Below are positions 46,901 to 60,621 of a stretch of 64,000 nt of DNA, piece by piece. The notes under the pieces were generated by a model. That model was not told the origin of the DNA. It saw nothing but the letters and a program-made list of their open reading frames with translations, and made no database searches. Position numbers and translations under genes: made by a program. This DNA comes from Abelmoschus esculentus (Eukaryota > Streptophyta > Magnoliopsida > Malvales > Malvaceae). Numbering within the stretch: position 1 is the first letter of the stretch; every line of letters begins with the position of its first letter. The stretch spans positions 13,293,501-13,357,500 of the forward strand of contig JAUCBN010000011.1 in assembly GCA_035048815.1 (NCBI GenBank), written 5' to 3'.

Positions 46901-47515
46901 CTAGTTGAGTGCATGTCATTATGAACGATCCCTTTCTTAGAGTGTATACCTTGATGGACGACCCTCTCTTTGAACCCTCTCTTCGAGTGCATGTCATAAT
47001 GAACGATCCCTCTCTTTGAGAGTATACCGTGATGGAAAATCCCTCTCTTTGAGCGTATTCCGCGATGAATGACCCCTCTCTTTGAGTGTATGTCATAATG
47101 AACAATCCCTCTCTTAGAGCGTATACCGTGATGGACAACCCCTCTCTTTGATCGCATGTCGCGATGAATGTCTCCTCTCTTCGAGTGCATATCATAATGA
47201 ACGGTCCCTTTCTTATAGTGTATACCGTTATGGATGACCCATCTCTTTGATCGTATGTCGCGGTGAATGACCCCTTTCTTTGAAGGTATGTTGTAGTGAC
47301 CGGTCCCCCTCTTTGAGCGTATCCCGTGATGGACGACCCCTGCTTTGAGCGTATGTCGTGATGAACGATCCCTCTCTTTGAGTGCATGTCAAGTGAATGG
47401 TCCTTCTTCTTGAGCGTATACCGTGATGGACGACCCCTCTCTTTGAGCGTATGTCACGATGAATAACCCCTCTCTTCGAGTTCATGTCATAATGATCGTT
47501 CCCTCTCTTTGAGCG
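40940..47515. repeat. Segmental duplication inside the satellite, copy 1
   Basis: The order of variant monomers matches 51521-57590, with an offset that drops from about 10.58 kb to about 9.97 kb because copy 2 has lost several short stretches. Anchors: TGACCGCTCTATT at the left edge; 'cgaggaatgca' variants near 41500/52040; 'gcaggatatggtgaacgg' near 44574/54925; 'gagagtataccgtg' near 47020/56995. The left edge of copy 1 touches the truncated gypsy element. Confidence 0.75.
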
Positions 47516-50500
47516 TTACCGTGATGGACGACCCCTCTCTTTGAGCGTATGTCACGATGAATAACCCCTCTCTTTGAGTGCATATCATAATAAACATTCA
47601 CTTTCTTAGAGCGTATACCATGATGCACTACTCCTATCTTTTAGCGTATGTCACGGTGAATGACACCTTTGTTCGAGAGTATTTCATAATGATCGGTCCC
47701 TCTCTTTGAGCGTATGTCGTGACGACCACTCTCTTTGAGCGTATGTCGTGTTGGACAAAAACTCTCTTTGAGCTTATGTCGTGTTGGACGACCTCTCTCT
47801 TTGAGCGTAAGTTGCGATGAACGATTCCTGTCTTCGACTGTATGTCCTGGTGAACAGTCCTTCTCTTCTAGTGCATGTCATAATTAACAGTCCCTTTCTT
47901 AGAGAATATACCTTGATGGATGACCCTTCTCTTTGAGCATATGTCGCGGTGAATGACCCCTCTCATCGAGAGTAGGTCATAATGAATGGTCCCTTTCTTA
48001 GAGCGTATATCGTGGTAGACGACCCTTCTCTTTGAGCGTATGTCACAGTGAATGACCCCTCTCTTCGAGTGCTGGTCGTAATGAACGGTCCCTCTCTTTG
48101 AGCGTATGCCACGGTGAATGACCCCTCTCTTCAAGTGCATGTCATAATGAATGGTCGCTCTTTATGAACGGATACCGTGGTCCCTTTCTTAGAGCGTTAC
48201 CGTGATGGACGACCCCTCTGGCTGAGCGTATGTCGTGGAAAATGACCCCTCTCTTCGAGAGAATTTCATAATGGATGGTCCTTTTCTTTGAGCGTATACC
48301 GTGATGGATGACCCCTCTCTTTGAGCGTTTGTCACAGTGAATGACCCCTCTCTTCGAGCGTATTTCATAATGAACGTTCCCTCACTTTGAGCGTATGTCG
48401 TGATGGATGACCTCTCTCTTTGAGTGTATGTCGCGTTGAATGACCACTCTCTTCGAGTGCTTATCATAATGAACGGTCTCTTTCTGAGAGCGTATATCGT
48501 GATGGACGTCCCTTCTCATTATGCATATGTCGCGACGAATGACCCTTCTCTTTGAGTGCATGTCACAATGAACGGTACCATACTTTGAGCGTATATCGCG
48601 AAGTACGACCCATGTCATTGAGGGTATGTTGCGGTGAATGACCCCTCCCTTCAAGAGTTTGTCATAATAATCGGTCCCTCTCTTTGATTGTATCCCGTGA
48701 TGAACGACCCCTTTCTATGAATATGTCTCGACCTGAATGATCCCTGTCTTTTAGTACATGTCATTGTGAACGATCCCTCTATTTGAGCGTATACCATGCT
48801 GGACAACCCCTCTCTTTGAACGTACGTCGTGATGAATGACCCCTCTCTTCATGTGCATGTCATAATAAACAGTCCCTTTCTTAGAGCGTATACCCTGATA
48901 GACAACCCTTTTCTTCGAGTGTATATCGCGATGATTGACCCCTCTCTTTGAGTTCTTGTCATAATGAACAATCCCTTTCTTACAGCGTATACCTTGACGG
49001 ACGACACCTCTCTTTGAGCGTATGTCGCGATGAATGACCCCTGTTTTCGAGTTCATGTCATAATGAACTGTCCCTTTCTCAAAGCGTATACCGTGATGGA
49101 TGATCCCTCTCTTTGAGTGTATGCCGCGGTGAATGACCCCACTCTTCGTGTTAATGTCATAATGAACGGTTCCTTTCTAAGAGCGTAAATCGTGATGGAC
49201 GACATCTCTCTTTTGTGTATGTCGCGGTGAATGACTGCTCTATACGAGCGTATGTCATAATGACCGGTCCCCCTCTTTGAGCATATCCCATGATGGACAT
49301 CCCCTCTCTTTAAGTGTTTTTCGTAATGAATGACCCCTCTCTTCGAGTGCATGTCATGGTGAACGGTCCCTCTCTATGAGCGTATCCCATGATGGATGAC
49401 TCCTCTCTTTGAGTGCATGTCATGGGGAACGGTCCCTCTCCTTGAGCGTATACCATGATGTACGAACCTTGTCTTTGAGCGTATGCCACGGCGAACGAGA
49501 CCCCTCTTCGAGTGCATGTCATAATGAACGGTCCCTCTTTGTGAGAAGATACCGTGATGGACGACCCTTCTCTTTGAGCGTTTGTCGCGATGAATGACCC
49601 CTCACTTCGAGTGCATGTAATGATCCCTTTCTTAGAGCGTATACCGTGATGAACAAACCCTCTCTTTGAGCGTATATCGCGATGAATGACCCCTCTCTTC
49701 GAGTGTATGTCATAATGAACGGTTCCTTTCTTAGAGAGTAAATCGTGATGGACAACCCCTCTTATTGAGCATATATCGCAATGAATGACCGCTCTATTCT
49801 AGCGTATGTCATAATGAACGGTGCCTTTCTCAGAGAGTAAATCATGATGGACAACCCCTCTCGTTGAGCGTATGTCGCGGTGAATGACAACTCTATTCGA
49901 GCGTAAGTCATAATCATCGGTCCCTCTCTTTGAGCATATCTCATGATGGATGACACCTCTCTTTGAGCATTTGTCATGATGAATGACCTCTTTCTTTGAG
50001 TGCATGTCATGGTGAATTGCCCCTCTCTTTGAGCGTATACCGTGATAGACGACCCCTCTCTTTGAGCGTATGTCACGATGAATGACCCCAATCTTTGAGT
50101 GCAATTCATGTTGAACGGTCCCTCTCTTTAAGTGTATGCCGCGGTGAATGGCCCCTATCTTTGAGTGCAATTCATGGTGAACGGTCCCCTCTCTTTGAGC
50201 GTATATCGCGTTGAATGACCCGTTTCTTCGAGTGTATGTCATAATGAATGGCTCCTCTCTTTGAGCGTATATCGTGATGGACGACCCCTCTCTTTGAGCG
50301 TATGTCACAATGAATGACCCCTATCTTTGAGTGCAATTCATGTTGAACGGTCCCTCTCTTTGAGTGTATACCGTGATGGACGACCACTCTCTTTGAGCGT
50401 ATGTCGCGGTAAATGACCCCTTTCTTCGAGTGCATGTCATAATGAACGGTTCCTCCCTTTTTGAGCGTATGTCGCGGTGAATGACCCCTCTGTTCGAGTG

Positions 50501-51520
50501 CATGTCATAATGAACGGTTCCCTTCTTAGAACATATACCGTGATCGACGACCCCTCTCTTTGTGCGTATGTCGTTGTGAATGACCCCTCTCTTTGAGCGT
50601 ATGTCACGATGAATGACCCCTCTTCGAGTGCATGTCGTAATAAATAGTCCTTTTCTTAGAGCGTATACCGTGATGGATGACCCCTTTCTTTGAGAGTATG
50701 TCACGATGAATGACTCCTCTCTTTGAGTGGATGCCATAATCAACGATCCCTCTCTTTGAGCATATACCTGATCGATGATCATCTCTTTGAGCGTACGTTG
50801 CGATGAATGACCCCTCTCTTTGAGTGCATTTCATGGTGAACAGTCCCTCACTTTTAGCGTATACTATGATGGACGACCCCTATCTTTGAGCTTATGTCGC
50901 AATGAATTACCCCTCTCTTCGAGGGAATGTCATAAAAAATAGTCCCTCTCTGTGAGCGAATACCGTGATCAGACACCTCACTTTAAGCATATGTCACGAT
51001 GAATGACCCCTCTCTTCGAGTGCATGTCATGGTGAAAGATCCCTCTCTTTGAGTGAATACCGTGATGGACGACCCCTCGCTTTTAGCGTATGTCGCGATG
51101 AATGACCCCTCCCTTCGAGTTCATGTCATAATGATCGGTCTCTTTCTTAGAGCGTATACCGTGATGGATGACCCCTCTCTTTGAGCATACTTCGCGATGA
51201 ATGACATCTCTTTTTGGGTGCATTTCATAATGAACAGTCCCTTTCTTAGAGCGTATACCGTGATGGAAGACCCCTCCCTCTGAGCGTATACCGCGATGAA
51301 TGAGCCCTCTCTTCAAGCATATTCCATAATGAACGGTCCCTCTCTTTGAGCGTGTGGCGTTATGGACAACCCCTCTCTTTGAGCGTATACCGTGATGGAC
51401 AACCCCTCTCTTTGAGCGTATGTCGCGTTGAATGACCCCTCTCTTCCAGTGCATGTCATAATGAACGGTTCCTTTCTTAGAGCGTAAATCGTGATGGACA
51501 ACCCCTCTCATTAGGCGTAT

Positions 51521-54500
51521 GTCGCGGTGAATGACCGCTCTATTCGAGCGTATGTCATAATGACCGGTCCCTCTCTTTGAGCGTATCTCGTGATGGACGA
51601 CCACTCTCTTTGAGCATTTGTCATGATGAATGACCCCTTTCTTCGAGTGCATGTCATGGTGAATTGTACCTCTCTGTGAGCGTATACCGTGATGAACGAC
51701 CCCTCTCTTTGAGCATATGTCACGATGAATGGTCCCTATCTTTGAGTGCAATTCATGGTGAACGGTCCCTCTCTTTGAGCGTATACCATCATGATGGACG
51801 ACCCCTCTCTTTGAGCGTATATCGCGTTGAATGACCCATTTCTTCGAGTGTATGTCATAATGAACGACTCCTCTCTTTGAGCGTATATCGTGATGGACGA
51901 CTCCTCCCTTTGACCGTATGTCGCTATGAATGACCCCTCTATTCTAGTGCATGCCATGGTGAACGATCCCAATCTTTGAGCGGATACCGTGATGGATGAT
52001 CCCTCTCTTTGAGCTTATATTGCGATGAATGACCCCTCTCTAGGAATGCATGTAATAATGAACGGTCCCTTTCTTAGAGAGCATACTGTGATGGACGACC
52101 CCTCTCTTTGAGCGTATGTCGTAGTGAATGATCCCTCTCTTCGAGTGCATGTCATACTGAAGGGTCCCCTTCTTAGAACATATACCGTGATGGATGACCC
52201 ATCTCTTTGAGAGTATGTCGCGATGAATGAAACCTCCCCTTGAGTGCGTATCATAATCAATGGTCCCTCTCTTTGAGCGTATACCGTGATCGATGACCCT
52301 ATCTTTGAACGTACATTGCGATGAATGACCCATCTCTTCGAGTACATTTCGTGATGAGCAGTCCCTCTTTGAGCGTATACTGTGATGGACGACCCCACTC
52401 TTTGAGCGTATATCGTGACGGACAAACTCTCCCATTGAGACTATGTCGCGATGAATGACCCCACTCTTTGAGCATTACATTGTGAACGATTCCTCTCTTT
52501 AAGAATAAACTATGATCGATGACCCCTCTTTTTGAGTGTACGTCGTACTGAAGGACCCCTCTCTTCGAGTGCATGTCATGGTGAACAATCCCTCTCTTTG
52601 AGCATATACCGTAAAGGATGACCCTTGTCTTTGAGTGTATCTCGTGATGAATAACCCCTTTTCGAGTGCATATCATAATGAATATTCCCTATCTTAGAGC
52701 GTATACCGTGATACACGACTTTTCTCTTTTAGCGTATGTCACACTGAATGCACCTCTGTTCGAGAGTATTTCATAATGATCGGTCCCTCTCTTTGAGAGT
52801 ATGTCGTGATGGACGACCCCTCTCTTCGAGCGTATGTCGTGTTGGACGACCACTCTCTTTCAGCGTAAGTCGCGATGAATGATTCCTATCTTCGACTGTA
52901 TGTCCTGTGAAAAGTCCTTTTCTAGTGCATGTCATAATTAACAGTACATTTCTTAGAGCATATACTGCGATGGGCGGCCTTTCTCTTTGAGCATATGTCG
53001 CGGTGAATGACCCCTCTCATCGAGAGTAGGTCATAAAGAATGGTCCCTTTCTTAGAGCGTATACCGTGATGGACGACCCTTCTCTTTAAGCTTATGTCAC
53101 GGTGAATGACCCCTCTCTTCGAGTGCTGGTCGTAATGAACGGTCCCTCTCTTTGAGCGTATATTGTGATGGACGACCCCTCTCTTTGAGCGTATGCCACG
53201 GTGAATAACCCCTCACTTCGAGTGCATTTCATAATGAACGGTCCCTCTTTATGAGCGGATACCGTGATGGATGACCCTTCTCTTTGAGCGTTTGTAGCGA
53301 TGAATGACCCCTCTCTTTGAGTGCATGTAATGATCCCTTTCCTAGAGTGTATACTGTGATGGACGACCTATCTCTTCGAGCATATGTCGCGATGAATGAG
53401 CCCTTTCATCGAGTGCATGTTACAATGAAAGGTCCCTCTCTTTGAGCATATAACGTGATGGAAGACCCCTCTCTTTGAGCGTATATCGCGATGAATGACC
53501 CCTCTCTTTGAGTGCATGTTATAATGAACGGTCCCTTTCTTAGAGCGTATATCATGATGGACGACCTTTCTCAATGTGCGTATGTCGCGATGAATAACAT
53601 CTCTCTTCGAGTGCATGTCATGGTGAATGGTTCATCTCATTGTGTGTCTACCGTGATGGACGTAGCCTCTCTTTGATCGTATGTCTCGATTAATCACCCT
53701 TTTCTTCGAGTGCATGTCATAATGAACGTTCACTTCCATAGAGCGTACACCGTGATGGACGACCCCTATCTTCGAGCGTATGTCGCAGTGAATAACCCCT
53801 CTCTTCGAGAGTATGTGATAATGAACGGTCACTCTCTTTGAGCGTATGCCGTGACAGACAAACCCTCCCTTTGAGACTATGTCACGATGAATGACCCCTC
53901 TCTTCGAGTACATGACATGGTGAACGATTCCTCTCTTTGAGCATAAACCATGATGGGCGACCCTTCCATTTGATCGTACGTCGCAATGAATGACCCCTCT
54001 CTTCGAGTACATGTCATAATGGACGGTCCCTTTCTTAGAGCGTAAACCGTGATAGATGACCCTTCTCTTTGAGCTTATATCGCGACGAATGACCCCACTC
54101 TTTGAGGGTTTGTCATAATGAAAGATCCTTCTCTTTAAGCGTATATCCTGACCGATGACCCCTCTTTTTGAGTGTTTGTCGCAATGACGGACCCTCTCTT
54201 CCAGTGCTTGTCATGGTGAACAATCCATCTCTTTGAGCATATACCGTAATGGACGACACTTCTCTTTAAGTGTATCTCGCGATGAATAACCACTCTCTTC
54301 GAGTGCATATCATAATGAACATTCCCTTCCTTAGAGCATATACCGTGATGCACGACTCCTCTCTTTTAGTGTATGTTGCGGTGAATGACCCCTCTGTTCG
54401 AGAGTATTTCATAATGGTCGGCCCCTCTCTTTGAGCGTATGCTGTGATGGACGACCACTCTCTTTGAGCGTATGTCGTGTTGGACGACCACTCTCTTCGA

Positions 54501-57500
54501 GTGTAAGTCACGATGAATGATCCTTGTCTTAGACTGTATGTCCTGGTGAACAATCCCTCCCTTCTAGTGCATGTCATAATTAACGGTCCTTTTTTAAGAG
54601 CGTATACCGTGATGGACGACCCCTCTCTTTGAGCGTATGTCGCGGTGAATGACCCCTCTCTTCGAGAGTATGTCATAATTAATGGTCCTTCTCTTTAAGC
54701 GTATGCCGCGAAGGATGACCTCTCTCTTTGAGCGTATATTGCGATGAAAGACCCCTCTCTTCGAGTGCATGTCATGGTGAACAGTCACTCTCTTTGAGTA
54801 TATGCTATTATATAAGATCCTCTCTTTAAGCGTATAACACGATGAATAACATCTCTCTTCGAGTGTAGGACATGGTGAACGGTCCTTCTCTTTGAGCATA
54901 TACCGTGATGGACGAGCCTCTCTTGCAGGATATGGTGAACGGTCCATCTCTTCGATAGTATGTCAGAATGAACGGTCCCTCACTTTGAACGTAGGTCATA
55001 GCGGACGACCCCACTCTTTGAACGTATATGGCGATGAATGACCCCTTTCTTAGAGAGTATACCATGATGGATGACCCCTCTCTTTGAGCATTTGCTGTGA
55101 TGGATGACGCCTCTGTTTGAGCATATGTGGCGTTGGATGACCCCTATCTTCGAGTTTATTTGAAATGAATGATCCATTTCTTAGAGCGTATCCCGTGATG
55201 GACGACCCCTCTCTTTGAGCGTATGTCGTGATGAATGACCTCTCTCTACGAGTGCATGTCATAATGAACGGTCCCTTTCTTAGAGGGTATACTGTGATAG
55301 ACGACACCTCTCTTTGATTGTATATCGCGAAGAATTACCCATCTCTTCGACCGTATATCATAATGACCGGTCCCTCTCTTTGAGCATATCACATGATGGA
55401 CGGCCCCTCTCTTTAAGCGTATGTCGCGATGAATGACCGCTCTCTTCGAATGCTTGTCATAAAGAATGGTCCCTTTCTTATAGCGTATGCCATGATGGAT
55501 GACCCCTCTTTTGAGCGTATATCGAGATGAATGACCCCTCTCTTCGAGTGCATGTCATAATGATCGGTCCCTCTCTTTAAGCGTATATCGTGATCGATGA
55601 CCACTCTCTTTGAGGGTATGTCGCATTGAATGATCCTTTTCTTCTAGTTTTTCGAAATGAATGGTATATTTCTTAGAGCATGTCCCGTAATGGACGACCA
55701 TTCTCTTTGAGCGTATGCCGCAATGAATGACCCCTCTCTACGAGGGCATGTCATAATGAACGATCCCATTCTTATAGGGTATACCGTGATGAAGGACCTC
55801 TCTGTTTGAGTGTATGTCGGAAGAATGACCCATCTCTTCGAGCGTATATTATAATGACCAGTCCCTCTCTTTGAGCGTATCACGTGATAGATGACCCCTC
55901 TCTTTGAGCTTATGTCGCGATGAATGACCCCACTCTTTTGAGTGCATATTATGGTGAACGATCCCCCTCTTTAAGCTTAGTCGTGATAGACGACCACTCT
56001 CTATGAGTGCATGTCATAATGAACAGTCCCTTTCTTTGAGCGTATACCGCGATGGACAACCCCACTCTTTAAGTGTATGTCGCAGTAAATGACCCATCTG
56101 TTCGAGTGCATGTCATAATGAATGGTCCCATTCTTAGAGCGTATGCCATGATGAATACCACTCTCTTTGAGCGTATGTCGCGATGAATGACCCCTTTCTT
56201 TGAGCGTATATCGTGATCGATGACCACTCTTTTTTAGCGTATATCACGATGAATGACCCCTCTCTTCGAGTACATGTCACGGTGAACTATCCCTCTCTTT
56301 GAGCGTATACCATGTTGAACGAAACCTCTTTTTTAATGTATGTTGCAATGAATGACCCCTCTCTTCTAGTGCATGTCATAATGAACGGTCCCTTTCTTAG
56401 AGCATATACCGTGATGGACGACCCTTCTCTTTGAGCGTATGTCACGATGAATGACCCCACTCTTCGAGGTTATGTCATAATAAATGGTCACTTTCTTAGA
56501 GCGTACACCGTGATGGACGACCCCTCTCATTAAGCGTATGTCGCGGTGAATGACCCCTCTCTTCGAGAGTATGCCATAATGAATGGTCCATCTCTTTGAG
56601 TGTATGCCGTGATGAACGACCCCTCTTTAAGCGTATATCGTGATGAATGACCCCTCTCTTAGAGTGCATGTCACGTTGAACAATCCCTCTTTTTGAGCAT
56701 ATGTCGTGATGGACGACCCCGCTCTTTGAGCATATGTCGCGATGCATAACCCCTCTCTTCGAGTGCATGTCCTGTTGAACGATCCCTCTGATCGAGCGTA
56801 TGCGGTGATGGATGACCTCTCTCTTTAAGTGTATGTCGCATTGAATGACCCCTCTAGTTGAGTGCATGTCATTATGAACGATCCCTTTCTTAGATTGTAT
56901 ACCGTGATGGAAAACCCTCTCTTTGAACGTATGTCGCGATGAACGACCCCTCTCTTCGAGTGCATGTCATAATGAACGATCCCTCTCTTTGAGAGTATAC
57001 CGTGGTGGAAAATCCCTCTCTTTGAGCGTATTGCGAGATGAATGACCCCTCTCTTTGAGTGTATGTCATAATGAACAATCCCTCTCTTAGAGCGTATACC
57101 GTGATGGACAACCCCTCTCTTTGAGCACATGTCGCGATGAATGTCCCCTCTCTTCGAGTGCATATCATAATGAAAGTTCCCTTTCTTATAGCGTATACCG
57201 TTATGGATGACCCATCTCTTTGAGCGTATGTCGCGGTGAATGATCCCTTTCTTTGAAGGTATGTTGTAGTGACCGGTCCCCCTCTTTGAGCGTATCCCGT
57301 GATGGACGACCCCTGTCTTTGAGCGTATGTCGTGATGAACGACCCCTCTCTTTGAGTGCATGTAATGGTGAACGGTCCTTCTTTTTGAGCGTATACCGTG
57401 ATGGACGAGCCCTCTCTTTGAGCATATGTCACGATGAATGACCTCTCTCTTTGAGTGCATATCATAATAAATATTTCCTTTCTTAGAACGTATACCATGA

Positions 57501-57590
57501 TGGACGACCCCTCTCTTTGAGCGTATGTCACGATGAATAACCCCTCTCTTCGAGTTTATGTCATAATGATCGTTCCCTCTCTTTGAGCGT
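51521..57590. repeat. Segmental duplication inside the satellite, copy 2
   Basis: This is the second copy of 40940-47515. It has several internal losses, for example about 75 bp near 55000-55300 and about 300 bp near 55900-56150. Its left edge continues into normal satellite. Confidence 0.75.
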
Positions 57591-57850
57591 ATACCATAAT
57601 CGATGCCCCTCTTTTTGAGCATATGTCGCGTTGAAAGACCACTCTCTTCGAGTGCATGTCATGCTGAACGATCCCTCTCTTTGAGCGTATACCGTGATGG
57701 ACGACCCCTCTTTTTAGAGTATGTCGCAATGAATGACCCCTCTCTTCGAGTGCATGTCATGGTGAAGGGTCCATCTCTTTGAGCGTATACCGTGATGGAC
57801 GACCCCTCCCATTGAGAGTATGTCGCATTGAATGACCCCTTTCTTCGAGT

Positions 57851-57855
57851 GCAAG
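57851..57855. repeat. Target site duplication GCAAG (left)
   Basis: GCAAG precedes the solo LTR and recurs at 58784-58788. Joining the flanks restores a C monomer (GAGTGCAAGTCATAATG). Confidence 0.9.
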
Positions 57856-58783
57856 TGATACATGCATGAGAGGGCTAAAGTAATGCACATTGAGCATAAA
57901 TATGAATCTGTTGGTAAAGTTTAGAAAGCCAGCCAACTTGCCATGACTTTTTGGATGTGTTCCGTGCTTTTATGGGAAGAGTTGTCTTCTAATAAATTGA
58001 CCGTTATTCCGTTACCTTTTCAACGCATCTTGAAACGCATCAATTTGATATCAGGAGCTCAAGATATGTTTGTTTTACCGAAGATTGCGCGTGCAGAAAA
58101 CTGGATACGGGATTATTATGAGATTTTGTAAAATTCATCTCAAAAGCTAATATATAAAGTTTTTGGATGAATTAGACATTAAATAAATTAATTCAAAGTT
58201 TGATTATAAAGCTTTGACCATTATTATTAGTATTTTATTTTATTACTTAGGATTCCTTTTGATTAGCTATTCATATGCTGATTTTAGGGGATTTATTTTA
58301 TCAAGATATCAATATGTTGATATTTAGGGATTGATCAGCTATCTATTAGGCAATTCTAAGGTCTCCTATAGACTATAAAAGGGGACAATTCTTTTCTTGT
58401 AAACACATGAAGAATATGAATTTTTGAGTTATAAACTCTAGGCCTTGGGCCATTTTATTGGCAAGGTTGTCACCTTGCTATTTTTCTTATCAGAAGTCTT
58501 CTTCAACATAACTACTTCTAGTTTTTATGAGGGAGAATATCTTCGCACTCTCGCTTGCCTAAGCAATCGCGTTTAGGAGGGTGAGTTAGAGCTGATTATG
58601 TGTTTGCCTATCTAATTACGGATAGGAGGGTGCCTAGGACGACAACATATCATCAATTCACCGGAGAGATTCATTTCGTTTGCAGGTATTTGCCTATTCA
58701 ACTACGATTAGGAGGGTGCCAAGGACAAATCTATCCAACATCATACCACCACCACCATCTATCCCGCTGTGTATTTTATACCA
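57856..58783 (+). mobile_element. Solo LTR, TGAT-type, 928 bp
   Basis: It begins TGATACATGC, ends TTTATACCA and has perfect 5-bp target duplications. No internal region or second LTR is present, so it is a solo LTR, normally left by recombination between the two LTRs of one element. TATA box CTATAAAAGG is at 58373-58382. The first ~280 bp are partly open (57943-58131), ending DYYEIL; this may be the remnant of the pol tail, but GPMTR is not visible. It is related to the reverse LTR at 11123-11970. Confidence 0.9.
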
Positions 58784-58951
58784 GCAAGTCATAATGAACG
58801 ATCCATTTTTTGGAGTGTATACCGTTATGGACGACCCTTCTCATTGAGCGTATGGCGCGATGAATGACCCCTCTCTTCGAGTGCATGTCATAATGAACCA
58901 TCCCTTTCTTAGAGAGTATATCGTGATGGACAACCCCTCTCTTTGATCGTT
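58784..58951. repeat. 33-bp satellite, block 7
   Basis: It starts with the GCAAG duplication and holds about five monomers. It ends at GATCGTT before the reverse element. The monomer phase continues from block 6 across the solo LTR. Confidence 0.95.
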
Positions 58952-60621
58952 TGATATGAATTCGGTTGTGGAATATCCGAATTTGTATATGTGATTGCCC
59001 GATCGTGATTCTAGTAAGTAATTGATTTGATTACAAGATGATACGACAATGGAATGATGATAAGTTGATTGTTGTGCTTAGGATGAAGTATGGAAAATAT
59101 GGATGTATGGTTGATGGGAATGAAAATATGAAATATAATTGATGGTGCGGTGTAAACAAAGGAGGAACCAACACTAAAAACTGAAGACCGGTTCCTTAAG
59201 AGTTTTTAAACCGTGACTTGGGTGAAAGGCTAATGGATTGCGACCCTCTAGTTATATGAACTAGGAACCAACAATATAAAAAAAATGAAAAGGGATTAAT
59301 GCCACAAGAACAATCTTGCAAGCCGATAAAGTTCAAAAAGAACTATAAAAGAGAACACTCTCAAAGTTTAATATATGCCAAAAGTTGTTCCTTTTACAAT
59401 GAAATGAGTGCCTATTTATAGGTGAAAGAAAACAACAAATTGATTAGCCTAGACAAAGATTAAAGACTCATTATTCTGGTGTTAAAGGCCTATTAATTTG
59501 TAGGTTATCCTATCTCCAATTGACAGCCAAAAAGGTTTGATCTAACAAGGATGAATGTGGACATTCGTAAGATGAATGTAGACATACATATCATCCACAT
59601 GGAGAAACTCTTGGGCTAATGAACTTGACTAAGTTGTCATTCATCCTCTTTTAATGGGCTGTTGATAAAGCATTGAATTCAGCAATTGAATGCCCTCTTG
59701 AGTTTGTTGAACAAGCATCTTGTGACTATTCCCGTACTGAATTTTCAGCATGCACTGTCTTCACTAATTTAATCATATCTTAAGCTCCTGATATCGGAAT
59801 GAGGTGATTCAAAGTGTGTTGGAAAGATAAGAAATAGAGGAATAAGTTTGAAGAAGACCTCAAGACTCAAATATGCTCGTATCCAATCCAAAAATGGAGA
59901 ACAAGTTGAATGATATTCCTTGAACTCCCTCCTTAAGTGTTGCTTTAATTCTTGCCTTTACTCTCCCTTAAGTGCTGATAATGAAGGCTTTCATTGCATG
60001 TCTTCTCTGTTAAAAACTGATAAGCTTTATGGAGGATTAAGTAGCTCTTAAGTAGTCTTTAAGTGCCTCTTTAAGTGGTGTATTTAGGAGCTCTTCAATG
60101 CATTGTTTTCTTGCTGAAACTGAAAGCCTTTAAGTGGTGTGTAAATCTCCCTTGAATGTCTTGAAACTGATCAGCCATCATGGTGTCTTCAAGTGTCTTT
60201 AATTGGTAGTAAATGACTTGTCATTCTTGTAGAAAATGATCAGCCATTTGATCCCAAATGAATACCCTAGATGAAAATATAAGCAACCATTAGATAATAA
60301 CTTTATTCAATAAAATAAAAGTGAATGCATGAAACATATTTAATGAGCTAGTTTAATTAATGAAACTAGTTACATTGAATGATCTAGTTTAATTAATAAT
60401 CCACACACTAAATGAACTCATAACATAAGAAAACTAACATGCTTTAAGTGAACTATCATGCATTAATTAAACTAATGAACTTAATTGAACTAACATGCTT
60501 AAATGAATATCAAGCATTATTTATTCATGCACACATGCTGAAATTAAATTTCTTGGTTTTAGCACGAGTCATAGGTCCAATAGAAAATTCTCCTGATTCA
60601 TTGTTGGTTGTGATCGTATCA
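58952..60621 (-). mobile_element. 3' LTR of the reverse element (1670 bp)
   Basis: On the minus strand it starts TGATACGATC at 60621, right after the polypurine tract, and ends TTCATATCA at 58952. A TATA box (CTATAAATAGG, minus strand) lies at 59412-59422. The first ~100 bp encode the pol tail. The part at 59930-60210 is rich in CTTTAAGTG-like words, and 60330-60535 has TTTAATTAATGAACTAG-like repeats. Confidence 0.8.
59412..59422 (-). promoter_or_regulatory. TATA box of the LTR (minus strand)
   Basis: CCTATTTATAG on the plus strand reads CTATAAATAGG on the minus strand, a good plant TATA box inside the LTR. Confidence 0.6.

Larger units (their letters stand above)
40936..57855. repeat. 33-bp satellite, block 6 (16.9 kb)
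   Basis: This is the longest uninterrupted satellite block, about 500 monomers of the A-B-C type. It contains a duplicated segment of about 6 kb (40940-47515 and 51521-57590) and further local copies of a ~1 kb pattern near 42370, 43990, 47640, 52730 and 54360 marked by 'gtattcgagagtatttcataatg'-like variants. Minus-strand open stretches with 11-residue periodicity (for example 56825-57622) are present in more than one frame at the same place. No gene is supported. Confidence 0.95.

Noticed and set aside
8817..57622. Dozens of minus-strand open stretches of 60-280 codons with an 11-residue repeat
   Set aside because: They follow from a 33-bp monomer with few stops. Several frames and both strands are open at the same places, starts and stops are random, and blocks are broken by indels. 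Not annotated as genes.
8714..57855. CRISPR array
   Set aside because: Regular ~33-bp periodicity, but there are no unique spacers, every unit is a satellite monomer, and the setting is a plant nuclear genome.
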